Source of the DNA: Diospyros lotus | Lineage: Eukaryota; Streptophyta; Magnoliopsida; Ericales; Ebenaceae | Length of the DNA: 64,000 nt | Direction: 5' to 3' | Assembly: GCF_014633365.1 (NCBI RefSeq) | Contig: NC_068344.1 | Location: forward strand, 32,491,170 to 32,555,169 | Shown here: positions 24,092 through 35,022 of the stretch, in pieces | Position numbering within the stretch: the first letter of the stretch is position 1 | Layout: each line of letters begins with the position of its first letter | Position numbers and translations under genes: made by a program | Notes under the pieces: model-generated | Database searches by the model: none | What the model was told of the DNA's origin: nothing | Seen by the model: the letters and a program-made list of their open reading frames with translations, nothing else

Positions 24092-25982
24092 TTGATGTAT
24101 CTGCAGAAAATAAATAAATTATTAGATATCTTGTTTTCCTTAACTATTTGACTTTGGTCTTTAAATCAAACAGTGCCTCCCACTAAGTTTATCAGATTCC
24201 TTACTCCCAATGAAGGAAAATGCGAATTCACGTTGGCATGAATTCCAGTGGGGTATTTGGATTCTTATCAAACTTATTATTCCTCACATAATAGATTCTT
24301 GGAATAATAAATTCAATAAGTGGACAACTCTTGTCCAGTACATCTCATGTACGGCCCAAATATTAGTTTGACTCACAATCCAATGTACCTCACATAATAG
24401 TTTCTTGGCAATTGAATATGGTTAAATTATACCATCACGCTGACAAGTCTGCATAGTTGAATATCGATCCCCTCACATAATAGCTTCTTGGGTCTCAATA
24501 TTTGTGCATCCCCGTCTCATCAAATGATAAATAGAAATTAAAAACATTTTAACTAGTGTGCAACCCCTATGTATCCATAGCCGGTCAACACACGAATCAA
24601 AATGTCCTAATCTCTACCGTGATAGAGAGCCCCGATTAAATTGCCTTAACTTTTAAGGTCTAACCGGTTACAATTTAATTTTATAAATATGGGAGATTTT
24701 CGGTCTAATTTTAAGTCTCACTTTACACATGCAACGTTTTAATTATCATACATCAACTATGTAAAATAAACATTGCATAATATAGTCGATATAGTCATGG
24801 ACTCAAACATGCATTCTAAGCACGATTTCAGCCATTGGAAACGTGCGGTGCATACGTGGGTGCATAAAAAGAAAACTGCTTATAACTATTACAAGCATAA
24901 CCCGTTTACATAGGGTCTTCGTTTCTTTGATTACTTCACCTTTGATGACACTATTCCACGTCGTGCCTCCATTGATTGAATCATCGCTTCTACATTTACT
25001 ATAAACTACTTTTACAATAGAATAAAAGCGAAAATAAAATTAAACAATTAATTTTATAACCGTTATCCAAAAACGGCAAATCTCGGCACGCAGGCCATCA
25101 AATAAAATAATCCATACATCCACACAACACATACATCATCTATGTAGTGTCCTAAGTTCATGACCAATATCGAAATATGACAAGGCATTCACAACATGCT
25201 ATTTAACAATTAAAAGCATATTATAAAATTTATATGATTGTTGGACATGTGTATAACATTTATACCTTAAGTGCTTTGGAAAAATAATTTTTTTTTTTGA
25301 AATTAAATTTGCTGGAAAATATTTAAAATAAATTAAAAACAAAAAATGAAAAGAAGGGGTTGTCGCACCCGCGCGTGCTAGCGCAGCCGCACGCGGCAAC
25401 GTGACCAAGGCCGCACTCGCAGGCCAGGCCCGCGGCCTAGCAAAGGGGAAGCGGGCCCAGCCCGCGTTGTGCCCTAGGCGGCTGCGGGCTATGCCCGCGC
25501 CGCGCACCTGCACGCCACTGCCTTAAGCGGTGGCTCCCTTTCCAGGTGGCTGCCCAGCAGCCACCTCTCACCCCCGCGGCCACCGTCGCTGACCGCGACG
25601 ACGGTCGTAGCAGCGGCCTTCGCCCATGGGCGCCGTTGGCGGCGCCGATCGTAGCATCTGGCGCCACCCAGCGGTGCTGCGGCCATCAGCGCCCCTAACG
25701 GCGGCGGCAGATCGAATCCGCCGCTTGCCTTCCCCTGTTCCCTCTATTTTTTGCAGTGTATATATATATATATCCTATATACATATACATATACATACAT
25801 ATATGCTTTACGTTCCAGCAAACACTTTTAATAGGAATATTTAAATAAAATAATCTTTGTTTTGTTCTTCCAGCAACATATACATACGTATATCTCATAT
25901 ACATAAGTTTATTTTTGATTCAAAACACAAAATAATGTCCGACAAACAAATAAATTAAAACCATAAGTTTGGAAAAACGATG
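24092..25982 (-). other. Copia 5' leader with GC-rich block
   Basis: The untranslated stretch between the primer-binding site and gag, about 1.9 kb. Three copies of CCTCACATAATAG (plus strand) start at 24282, 24388 and 24471, each followed closely by TTCTTGG. Positions about 25360-25740 are strongly GC-rich, unlike everything around them, and are followed by a TA/TACATA microsatellite at 25755-25805. No protein family is recognisable in the GC block. Confidence 0.7.
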
Positions 25983-25994
25983 GCTCTGATACCA
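25983..25994 (-). other. Copia primer-binding site (tRNA-iMet)
   Basis: On the minus strand TGGTATCAGAGC lies one base inside the 5' LTR. This is the complement of the 3' end of plant initiator methionine tRNA, the usual primer for copia minus-strand synthesis. Confidence 0.93.
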
Positions 25995-25995
25995 C

Positions 25996-27511
25996 TGTTG
26001 GAAAACATTGATTTGATCATACGCAACGGAAAATAAAATCTGATTTTATTGGTATCACGTTTTTCAAATCTTACGGTTAAATCGAAGACATAAAATGAAA
26101 AGTTACCTCGAAACGAAATCTGATTTCGTTACCGATAACCCGACTGATATCTCCCACGCGTGAGATGCCGAGTCGGTCCACCCGAAATCGTCAAGATTTC
26201 ATTAGATTTGGGAGAAAAAGGGACTCGAAAATTTTCTCTAAAATTTCCGTTTTGATTCAACTGATTGATCTCTTGGATTTTGGGTTTAATGTTATATTTA
26301 TAGACAAGAAACCCTAAAACCCTAAATGCTATTGGGTCGGGCTTTAAGTGCTAGCAAAAAGCCCAATCCAAATTTATAATTAAATAAATAATCATATTAC
26401 TTATTTAATTATCCTTATTTCTTAAATAATTGCTTTTATAATTTAGTAATTCCATAATTACTAAATTTGCCCATTTTTCTTTTAAAACGACTTCTATTGG
26501 GTGGGACTTTCTGGATTCACAATTAAATTGGCAACGAGAATTAATCAATATGTCATAATTATTAATTCTCGTAAAACATGAGTGACATCTAGCAATATGT
26601 CATAATTACCCAATTTAATGTGAAGCGGGAATGTGAACCTTACACTACGGTGCCCTACAATACAGTCCCTCTATCATATTATATCCTGACGAGATATGAA
26701 ATCACGGTCAGTAGGTCAAATCTCTCGATCTTGTCGTATGACCAAATCCAATAATCACACTTGACTAATATGACACACCCTCTACGGAATCCAAATTCCG
26801 TCGTCATATTACCTCGGCCAAGGATTTATCGTCAAGTGACTATTGGATCGCATAGGACATCATCCTCGTATATCTCGAGGTGATAGATTCCATGTCTGAT
26901 GCACATATATCTCGTGTGTCACTGAACTAGGCACATAGATACGTACGGCTATCCCTGATTAGGACAACCATATAATATCGCTGATATCCTAATCCACTAA
27001 TACACAGATATCCATGTCATTTCAGGTCTAAGGACTAATGCAAATCCGTAGTTAATATTAAATCATTGACCCATGAGATAAAACCCATGTGATTAAATAT
27101 TAATAGTCCCGTTCAGTGAACTCGTTCCTATAACGAGCACCCACTCATTTTCCTTCTGTATCTTATACAGAGTGGTACGAGACCCACCAATCTTGTCTTT
27201 CGGTATCTTATACTGAACAAGGAGGAAGACGATGTGCCAGCCTTTGCGAGTTACTAATTATCCAAGTTAGGAACTCTATGGCCAAGAACATATTTATAGT
27301 ATAACGTATTGTGGATTATCCGTCTTGATTATTCTTAACAATTAAGAATGGTATCCACTTCTTATTATACTAAAGGATATTTGTATGTTCAATTCAAATC
27401 ATATTGCAATTTCAATTAAACATAAAACTTGCCATTAAATAAGGTTTAAAGAATTACAAGATCAAGCCCTATTGTGTCACTAGAACTGGTCTTAAGGGTT
27501 TATATCTAACA
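25996..27511 (-). repeat. Copia 5' LTR
   Basis: 1516 bp with the same termini as the 3' LTR. It carries a 10-bp partial duplication (extra TATGTCATAA near 26548) that accounts for the whole length difference. Transcription would start in this LTR and run leftwards. Confidence 0.95.
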
Positions 27512-28763
27512 TGAACATCACTAAATTAATACACGCTGTAAAACAGAATAACTCAATAAACAATGCTAGGTGCCGAATTAGAGTAAGGGGGAGGATAAAA
27601 TATGAGAAATCACGAGGTCTTTCACGGGAATTAAAGAACACAAGGAGAGGGTTAGGAGCTTGCCTGAAATTAGCTGCTTTTAGCCTCTCTTGTACTCCCG
27701 GTACAAATTAAATCATTTCCTAGCAAATAACACAAACGGAACTTAAATTAATTAATTCTAATCGTGTAAAATTTATAATTTAAACATATCACGCTTCTAC
27801 TATTTTTTACCCACGTACCTGATCACTTTCCATGCCGACAAAATCCCAAAATTCTATCATTTTTCCCTTATTTTTCTTTCCTTTCTTTTCTTTTCTTTTC
27901 TTTTCTTTCTTTCATTTTCTTTCTTCTTCTTCCTCTCTTCTTCTCCTTCCCGCGCCCCTGCTTCTTCCTTTTCCTTATTTCCTTATTCTTTTTCCTTTCT
28001 TCTTTCTTTTCTTCTTCTTCTTTTTCTTCTTCTTCTTCTTCTTCTTCTCGCGCCTTCACCCTACGCACAGCCACCTCGTGGCCATGCCTAGCCGTCTTCG
28101 TGGCTGCTCTGCCCGTCGCCGGCCATCGTGGCTGTCTTCCTCGGCTGCCACCGAGCCACCGGACGCAGGCCGCCTCCACATGTTGTCGGTCCGCCATCAC
28201 CGCGCGCTGCAGCTCCGCTTTGCGCTGCCATGGCCACCTCTAACTTCATTTTCAGTCATGACAACCACTCCTACGCATGCTGCTAGCTCCTTCGACGCCT
28301 CCATCGCAGCTGCAACAGCCGCCATCGACCCGCGTCGCCACTGCTTTGCTGGTTCGTTGCTCAAGCTTGCGGGTTGTGGCCATGGCCGATTCGGCCTTCT
28401 CTCTCGATCACTGCAACAGCAGCTCAAGGCTGCTTCTTCCATGGCCAAGCGCAGCCACCTCCTTCTCTCAGTCTCTCCATCACTCCCTCATGAGCTCTCT
28501 CCTTCGGCCATAGCTCTTTCTCGATCTCATCTCTCCCTCTCGATCTCTCCTTCACTTGGCCGAGCCATCTCCCTCACCCAATCTCTCGGCCCACTGATCC
28601 CTCTCTCTCTTCTGATTCTTCATCTCGCCAGAAGCTTCCTTGAGAGACAAAAGCATCAATTTCTTTTTGATGCTTAGCACACGCGCACTGCCTCTCAATT
28701 TAAATAGATTAAATTAATTTAGATAAATTTAATTTATACTTTTATTATTTTTGGGATATTACA

Positions 28764-28863
28764 CTTTCTCATACATATCGGTACCAATGTTTCATGTTCG
28801 ATAATGTGATTCTTGATATTAACATTCCTAAAAATCACATTCTTGGAAATTTAATAACTAAAA
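28764..28863. other. Spacer with right TSD of solo LTR
   Basis: The CTTTC target duplication occupies 28764-28768; the rest is AT-rich spacer. Confidence 0.6.
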
Positions 28864-29232
28864 TAGTGTTTATTAACTAATATACAAATTAGAAAAAGTA
28901 AAATATAGAAAGTATTTAAGATAAAAGTGTTTTCCATTGTATTTGTTAAATTTATTTGACGATCTTTGTAAAATAAGTCATGTGACTTCTTACCTTTCAC
29001 TTTTTAGATAAATTTATCTTTTCCCATTTCAGATAAATTTATCTTAAACCTTACACATAAAAAAATAACGTATATGTCTTTCAGTGCATTTCAAAAAATT
29101 TAATAAATAATTTGATAAAAATTTTAAAATACTTCCCAATCTTATCTTGATCATCTTATATTTTGATCCATAAAATATTTCAATCTTATTTTAATATAAT
29201 TTTATTTCATTTATTTTAACAAATGTTACCTA
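28864..29232. repeat. TAGG-family MITE, copy 3
   Basis: Left end TAGTGTTTATTAACTAA; inverted right end TAGGTAACATTTGTTAAAAT. The segment TTTTAATATAATTTTATTT plus TTATTTTAACAAA near the right end also occurs at 13165-13196 in copy 2, which ties them to one family. Confidence 0.5.
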
Positions 29233-29711
29233 AAAAGCACCAAAAGTAACCTATATCTACAACTGATTAGTATCGTTAGACAAACACCCCATTTGATGCC
29301 ATCATTTTCTTGGAATACCTTTTTAATTTTCTTAAAATATCATTTTATATAATATAACTTCTATTTTTAAAAAAAATAAATTTATGATTTCTAATTACAA
29401 CTAATTTATGAACACATTGTTTACCATTACACCGAGTTTTATTATGTTTAAAATTGTTTCCAAAAAAGAAAAATATATATATATTATAACTATCAAGCTT
29501 ACCCAATGAATTTTGATTTAGTATTTATTTTTTAATATGCAGTTCTAGTTAATATAAGAAAAATATCACAGAAATATTTATATAAATTATGGATGTTAGT
29601 ATAAATTGTAATTATAAATTTTAGAATTCTAATCATCGATGTTTTATATAAATTTAAAAATTACATAAATTTTTATTTATTTATTTTAATTTGATTACAT
29701 CCAAGTAGTAA
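29233..29711. other. Intergenic, nothing recognised
   Basis: AT-rich spacer with no supported feature. Confidence 0.5.
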
Positions 29712-30410
29712 GGGCATCTCCAACGTGAACAAAAATTGCTTGTCAAGTCAAAATTTGGAGAGCCATCTCTAAGGAAATTGCACTAATACCGCTCTCTATT
29801 TGTCTTGTCACTAGTCAAATATTTATTGAGTTTCAAATTGTTTAACAAAGTTGGAGAGGAAATTGCTCAACTATCTCTCTCTCTCACCCAATAGTGGCGA
29901 ACGCAGATCCGAAACAAAGAGAAGACGCTAACAATGAGCAGTAATAATGATGACAATGAGCAAAATGGAGAAGACGACTTGTAGGCGCTAAATGACAACC
30001 AGTGGAGGCGAAGGCGACAGGGGTGAGGAATAGATCGAGCAACAAGTGGGTTTGTGAGATTTTGGAGAATTTATTTATTTATTTTTATATTAGATGATTG
30101 ATATTGTATATTTGGTTATTAATTTATATATTTAATTATTAAATTTATATATGTGTATTTAATTAGTACTTTTGTTTGTGTGTAATTATTTTTGTGTATT
30201 TGATTCTTGATTTTGTGTATGTGTGAAAATTATAGAAATGTAAAATAAATAGAATTAAAGTTTATTAAAATAAATAAATAAAATAAAATTGACATAGAGA
30301 AGAGAATAAAAAATGTGGTTGGAGCACGTATAGTTTTTGAGGTAAAATATAAATAAAGAATAAATTATTTATGATGTAATAGAAAATAGTAAGTATTGGG
30401 AAAATCTCAA
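29712..30410 (+). repeat. PIF/Harbinger-like MITE family, copy B
   Basis: Begins GGGCATCTCCAACG after TAA. From about 30050 to 30380 it matches the minus strand of copy A (1883-2661), for instance AAATAAATAGAATT, AGTTTATTAA, TAGAAGAGAAT and GAATAAATTATTTAT in the same order. The right end is poorly preserved. Confidence 0.55.
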
Positions 30411-30795
30411 AAGATTAAATTTTGAAAAATTCTATTTGCAGCCTAATTTTTGAGTTTCGCAGCCATAAGTAATTTTTTTTTTTTTATAATTACTTTTAGC
30501 AACTACTTTTATTATTTTTTGTAGTCATTTATATTCCAAAATTACCCTCTCCCACATATCTCATACCTCGCGCATAGCCACAACCCACACATCGCCTTCT
30601 TTACTCGTCGTTGCCTTCTCTGCTCTGTCGCCCGTTATTTGCTTGTCATCGGAGTTATCTTATCTCATCGGAGTTTTTAGATAATGAATTTGAATTTTCA
30701 AATTTGCAATAGGTTTACGTTCAGAAGTTTCAACGCAACAGCCGGATATATTGTTGGTTAAAATTAAAAATTAAAAATTGGTGACATGGATTTTC
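30411..30795. other. Intergenic, nothing recognised
   Basis: Mixed spacer; no coding or RNA feature that I can support. Confidence 0.45.
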
Positions 30796-31195
30796 GGAAC
30801 CTTATATCTTTAATTTTTTTATATTTTATTTTTTATGCAAGTATTCGAAAAATCCAATTTTTAATTAAATAATGTTGTTTAACATTTTTTTATACTTAAT
30901 TTTTTATCTACATATTGCACTTGAATAATTTAATTTTTAAAATAAATAAATACATTTTTGTATAAATTTTATTGAAGGTTCGGGTGTAACCTGCAGGTTC
31001 GAGGAACACATGTATCTTTAAATTTTTTTATATTTTATATTTTATGCAACTATTGGCCAAACCCATTTTTTTATTAAATAATGCTGATTAACATGTTTTT
31101 TTATATTTAATTTTTTTATCTAAATATTGAACTTGAATAATTTAATTTCTAAAAAAAATGAATGCATATATTTTTCATAAATTTTATTTAATATA
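30796..31195. repeat. About 207-bp tandem duplication
   Basis: Copies begin GGAAC at 30796 and 31003. Both run through ATATTTTAT, TTATGCAA, TTAAATAATG, TTAACAT and ACTTGAATAATTTAATTT in order, then ATAAATTTTATT. The copies are clearly diverged. Confidence 0.75.
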
Positions 31196-31321
31196 CGGGG
31201 AAATTGATAGTGATGATTTTGTTTTATATTTTATTTTTTATTTTTTTAATAGTAATGATTTTAAATCTTTAATTTTTTTATCCAATTATTCACAAATTAA
31301 AATAAAAAATATTTGTAAACT

Positions 31322-31490
31322 TGGTACTTCCCGGGAGTTTGGGAAACATGGCTTTCCTCGAACCCTGGGTTCTGGAAAGACTTTCCCTAATCTTGGGGTT
31401 TAGGAACTTGGATTTCCCCTGAATCCGATTCGGGGAAGTCCAACTTCCCCAAACCCTAGGGTTCGGGAATCCTAGAGTTTTCCAACCTTC
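31322..31490. repeat. GGGTTCGGGAA-type repeat patch
   Basis: Several short inverted and direct words built on CTTCCC, GGGTTC and TTTGGGAA. A similar patch (GGGGGAAC, GGGTTCCC, GTTCCCGAACC) occurs at 33478-33580. This suggests one small repeat family. Confidence 0.4.
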
Positions 31491-32520
31491 TACAATAGAC
31501 ATTAATACATATATATATATATATTATAATTCTCAAAACTCGTTTACTTATTTGTCCGTTAAATAATTTGTGGTGTTTTTTTGAGTAGTTGTTATCTTCC
31601 TCGTCAAATTATGCCTACATCGTCATCAACATTTGACTGTAGTAATTCATGGCTAGCTCCGACTAGTTGAGAGAAAATAATTGAGTAATGGTGGGCATGA
31701 AACAATAAGAATAAGTTACCTCTATGCTATGGTGAAGAGAAAATAGTTTTGTAATGACGAGTATGAAATAATAAGAAATGAATTACAGAGTTTGGTTGAT
31801 AAAAAAAAAATGTAATGGTAAATAATTGCGTAATGTGGGTGGTTAAGCATTAAAGAAAATGAAGAGTAAAATTAAATTTTCATTCAAAATTAAGTATATT
31901 GAAAAGTACCATTAGAATAGAATTTTGCTTAAATTTTTGCATTGCTTTCATGAGATTGAAGTCTCTCTGCCATCTCAAATGACTAAACTTTCAAATGATT
32001 AAATTTTTGCATTGCTTACATGTGATTGAATTCTCTCTCACCACTCCATTTGCTACCGCCATCTCTATACCTAACAATTACCTTAAAGAAAGGGTTGGCT
32101 AATGGCTATGGCTATGGCTTTTCCAACGTCACCTTCTGGGATACGACACAAGAATTCACCCCAGACATTCTCACTACTATAAATACTACATGTTCATAAT
32201 AACCTTTAATTTATTATGAGGTAGGTGGGCTCAGTCTCAATTATTTTTTAAATCACTTTTTTATTTTTCTTTGCTAACCAACAAAGTCCACACTAATGTG
32301 TCTTAGTGACATTTGGAGCATCCACTAATTATTTAAATTTATTTATAATAATAATCTCATTTGCGAACCCTTTCTTTAAGATACCTAACTAAATTTGCCG
32401 CTACACAAACAATGATGGCTTCAGATGGGCAGAAATCAAATCATCATCAGATGTGTTGAGGGTGTCATTCATTATTATTGCAGGCCGACGGCATGAATCC
32501 TCCCTGATTTATTTAGAGCA
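31491..32520. other. Intergenic, no gene seen
   Basis: AT-rich spacer with a TA microsatellite at about 31508-31525. No gene recognised. Confidence 0.45.
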
Positions 32521-32562
32521 GCGGCGTGGGCGGTGGCGGTGGCGGTGGCGGTGGGCGGGAGG
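32521..32562 (+). repeat. GGCGGT repeat, G-quadruplex candidate
   Basis: A run of GGCGGT hexamers bounded by GGGCGG and GGGCGGGAGG in otherwise AT-rich DNA. The G-rich strand has enough GG/GGG blocks for quadruplex folding. An Arg/Trp-rich open frame through it is a translation artefact. Confidence 0.7.
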
Positions 32563-35022
32563 ATTTGATTCGGTTTTATGCCATTTGGACAGAAACTATA
32601 GCTTACAGTTTGTTTATTTTAAACTAAACCCAATTAATTTATTTTTACAATTTAGTTTAAATTACATCAAACACATTTATGTTATTTTTTCACAATTATT
32701 ATTAATTAATATAATATTATTAATTCATTCACATTTAAATGCTTAAATCTTATATATATATAACAGATGATAAAGACATTTTAGACTCATCCCAATACCT
32801 AATATCTCTCCACACCTTAATTTCTCCATTGCCCCTTCTTTTTCATTTTTCTTTCCACTCTTTGACTCCGTTGATTTGGCTGTAAAATATTTTTTTTTTT
32901 TTGGTATTTGATTGACAAAAAAGAAGAAAAATATTTTTGATGAAAATATTTTACACAAAATAATGTAAAATAAATTTTCAATTCAAAATACGTAAATTAT
33001 TTTTTATTTATACCAAAATTAACAAACTATTTTTTCATCGAAAATATCTTTATATACATATATACTAACGTATGCTCTTCATAAATTAATATTATATTTT
33101 AATCTTCATAATAATATTAAAATTAAAATACAATTATAATTTATAGCTATTATGTTAAAATTTGTGAAGAATTTAAAATAATTTTATTTGTATTAAACGC
33201 TCTACAAAACTCAAATAATAAACAAACATATAAAATTTATAATATTCACTAATATATTGCAAATCAAAATATAAGAACAAGTAAAAAAAATTGTAAACAC
33301 TGAACAAAAAATAGAAATTAAAATTATTGTATATTTGTTAATGTTTTATAATAAAAAGAAAAAAAATACTAAATCTATATAATAAAGTACTTTATAATTT
33401 GAATAAATTAAATTAAAAATTAAATATCAAATAATACATACCAGCTGTCATCGACCGCCATGGCCGTGACCATCAACCGGGGGGAAGGGGGAACCCCAGT
33501 TCAGGGTCGAAGAACCTTGGGTTCCCAGCCATGAGCCCTTGTGTTCCCGAACCTTAGGTTTCTCGACCATGCGTGGTTAAGACTCTATGATTTTTATATT
33601 ATTTTAATTTAAAAAAAATTGTGTCTAAAATAAAAAAATAGAATTAATAAAATAAAAATAAATTCTTTTTGAATATTTGCATATTTAAATAACTTGATAG
33701 GATAGATTAACTAATTTCACATTTCTAAGTATCAAAGATTCGACACCTAAAAATAAAAATATTAAATTTTGAATTAAGTTTCCTACTTTGATCTCATTAT
33801 TTGAATAAAGTTTTACACTAAAAATAGCATTTGATCATCAATGATTTAAAAAAGAGATTTTTATTTCTTTTATAATTGAATCATCCATATCAAATTCTAA
33901 TACATTAAAACTTACATTGTTGGTGTTTTTTTTATTTAAAACTAACATGATATTTCAAAACTTATACTGTTGATATTTAAAATATCTAAAAAATAAGTAT
34001 TAAATGCTTTTAAAAATAGAATATTTAGAATAATACTCTTTAAGAAAAATTAAAAAAAAATCATAATCTATGATACTCTTTATTTTACAGTGATCGAGTA
34101 GACACAAATTATAATTATAATTTTATCTTATTAACAAGCATACGTAAATAGATACAAATTATAAGTGTAATATTTTTAATTTTAAATATCGATTAAGGTA
34201 ATTTTATTTAAAAATATTTTTACTTTCATTTAATGTTTCTACCTTTAAATATTTTATCTAAAAATATTATAAGCGTAATGTTTTTAATTTTACTTTAAAC
34301 TTTAAATATCGATTACTATTTCTAACTTTAAATATTTTCATAAAAATAATAAAAATAAAAACAACGGGATGGGGGCCCGACTCGCAAAATCCACCCATCA
34401 ATAATTTTCAAACAATACCAACCAAGGGTTTAATTCAACCAAACCAATACTTATTCTACATTATTTCACATAATGCAAATAATTCAAAAATAATTATTTT
34501 TATATCAACCAATTTGGAGGAGAAACCTAGCAAATGCTCACACCCGCGTCGCTTCTTTAACTGTTTTCCTTACGCCAAAACCCACCCATCAACAATGCCA
34601 TTTCCCTCATTTTTTTTTTCATATTTTATATTTTCCTTTCTTTCTTTATTTTCTTTTTTCCTTCCCATCTTCTTCTTCCTTCTGTTTCTCCTTCACGCAT
34701 GGTCGAACCACCCACTCTAGCTGCCTCTGGGCCTTTGCCGACCATCATCGCGCCCTTTCTCGCCGCCATTTGCTACCTCCTAGCCACCATTGGACATCAT
34801 CACAGCCAACACAACCACCTACCGTCTCTCGTCGATGCTTGCCTCCGACTGCCATTGCTGTTCGACCTTACTATTTCTAGCTGCCAAGCGTTGCCGCATT
34901 CGACTACCATTGGCCGCGCCTTCGGCAGCTGCACCCAACCGCTGCATCGGTTCTCCACCGCGAGCCTAGCTTGTCGTCCGCCACCACTGACCTCTTACTG
35001 TTTCAGGCTCCATGGTCGGTTG
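32563..35022. other. Intergenic; LTR-like debris from about 34370
   Basis: 32750-34340 is AT-rich and featureless. From about 34370 the sequence has the same style as family X LTRs (T/C-rich tract at 34600-34690 followed by GC-richer DNA). It is interrupted by solo LTR copy 2 and seems to resume at 37672. Open frames at 34514-35070 are not supported as genes. Confidence 0.4.

Larger units (their letters stand above)
18628..27511 (-). mobile_element. Ty1/copia LTR retrotransposon, full length, disabled
   Basis: An 8884-bp element transcribed on the minus strand with two LTRs, PBS, gag-protease-integrase-RT-RNase H in copia order, polypurine tract and a 5-bp TSD. All domains are recognisable, but the coding region has one frameshift and two in-frame stops, so this copy should not make an intact polyprotein. 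LTRs of 1.5 kb, a leader of about 1.9 kb and an initiator tRNA-Met primer site resemble the Angela/BARE group; I infer that lineage and cannot prove it without a tree. The LTRs differ by a few percent by eye, many differences being C/T or G/A, so insertion is neither brand new nor ancient. Confidence 0.95.
17173..28763. mobile_element. Solo LTR, family X copy 1, split by copia
   Basis: Two pieces (17173-18627 and 27517-28763) form one LTR of about 2702 bp once the nested copia element and one copy of its TSD are removed. They match the uninterrupted copy at 35023-37671 in order: for example the words ACCTGGAAT, ATGAGTCGC and AGCAAG before the insertion, and GGAGAGGGTTAGGA and CGCTTCTACTA after it. 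The left end is TATAA where copy 2 has TGTAA; the right end is GATATTACA. It is flanked by CTTTC. No internal region or second LTR is present, which indicates LTR-LTR recombination. The TGTAA...TTACA ends suit a gypsy LTR; orientation is uncertain. Confidence 0.75.

Noticed and set aside
27832..28677. Open frame of 281 codons
   Set aside because: It lies wholly inside solo LTR copy 1, begins in a pyrimidine-rich tract that translates as Phe/Ser/Leu runs, and the matching part of copy 2 (36890-37440) does not keep the frame. It is an LTR artefact.
32453..32746. 97-codon frame through the GGCGGT repeat
   Set aside because: Arg/Trp alternation comes from the hexamer repeat, and the remainder has no recognisable domain.
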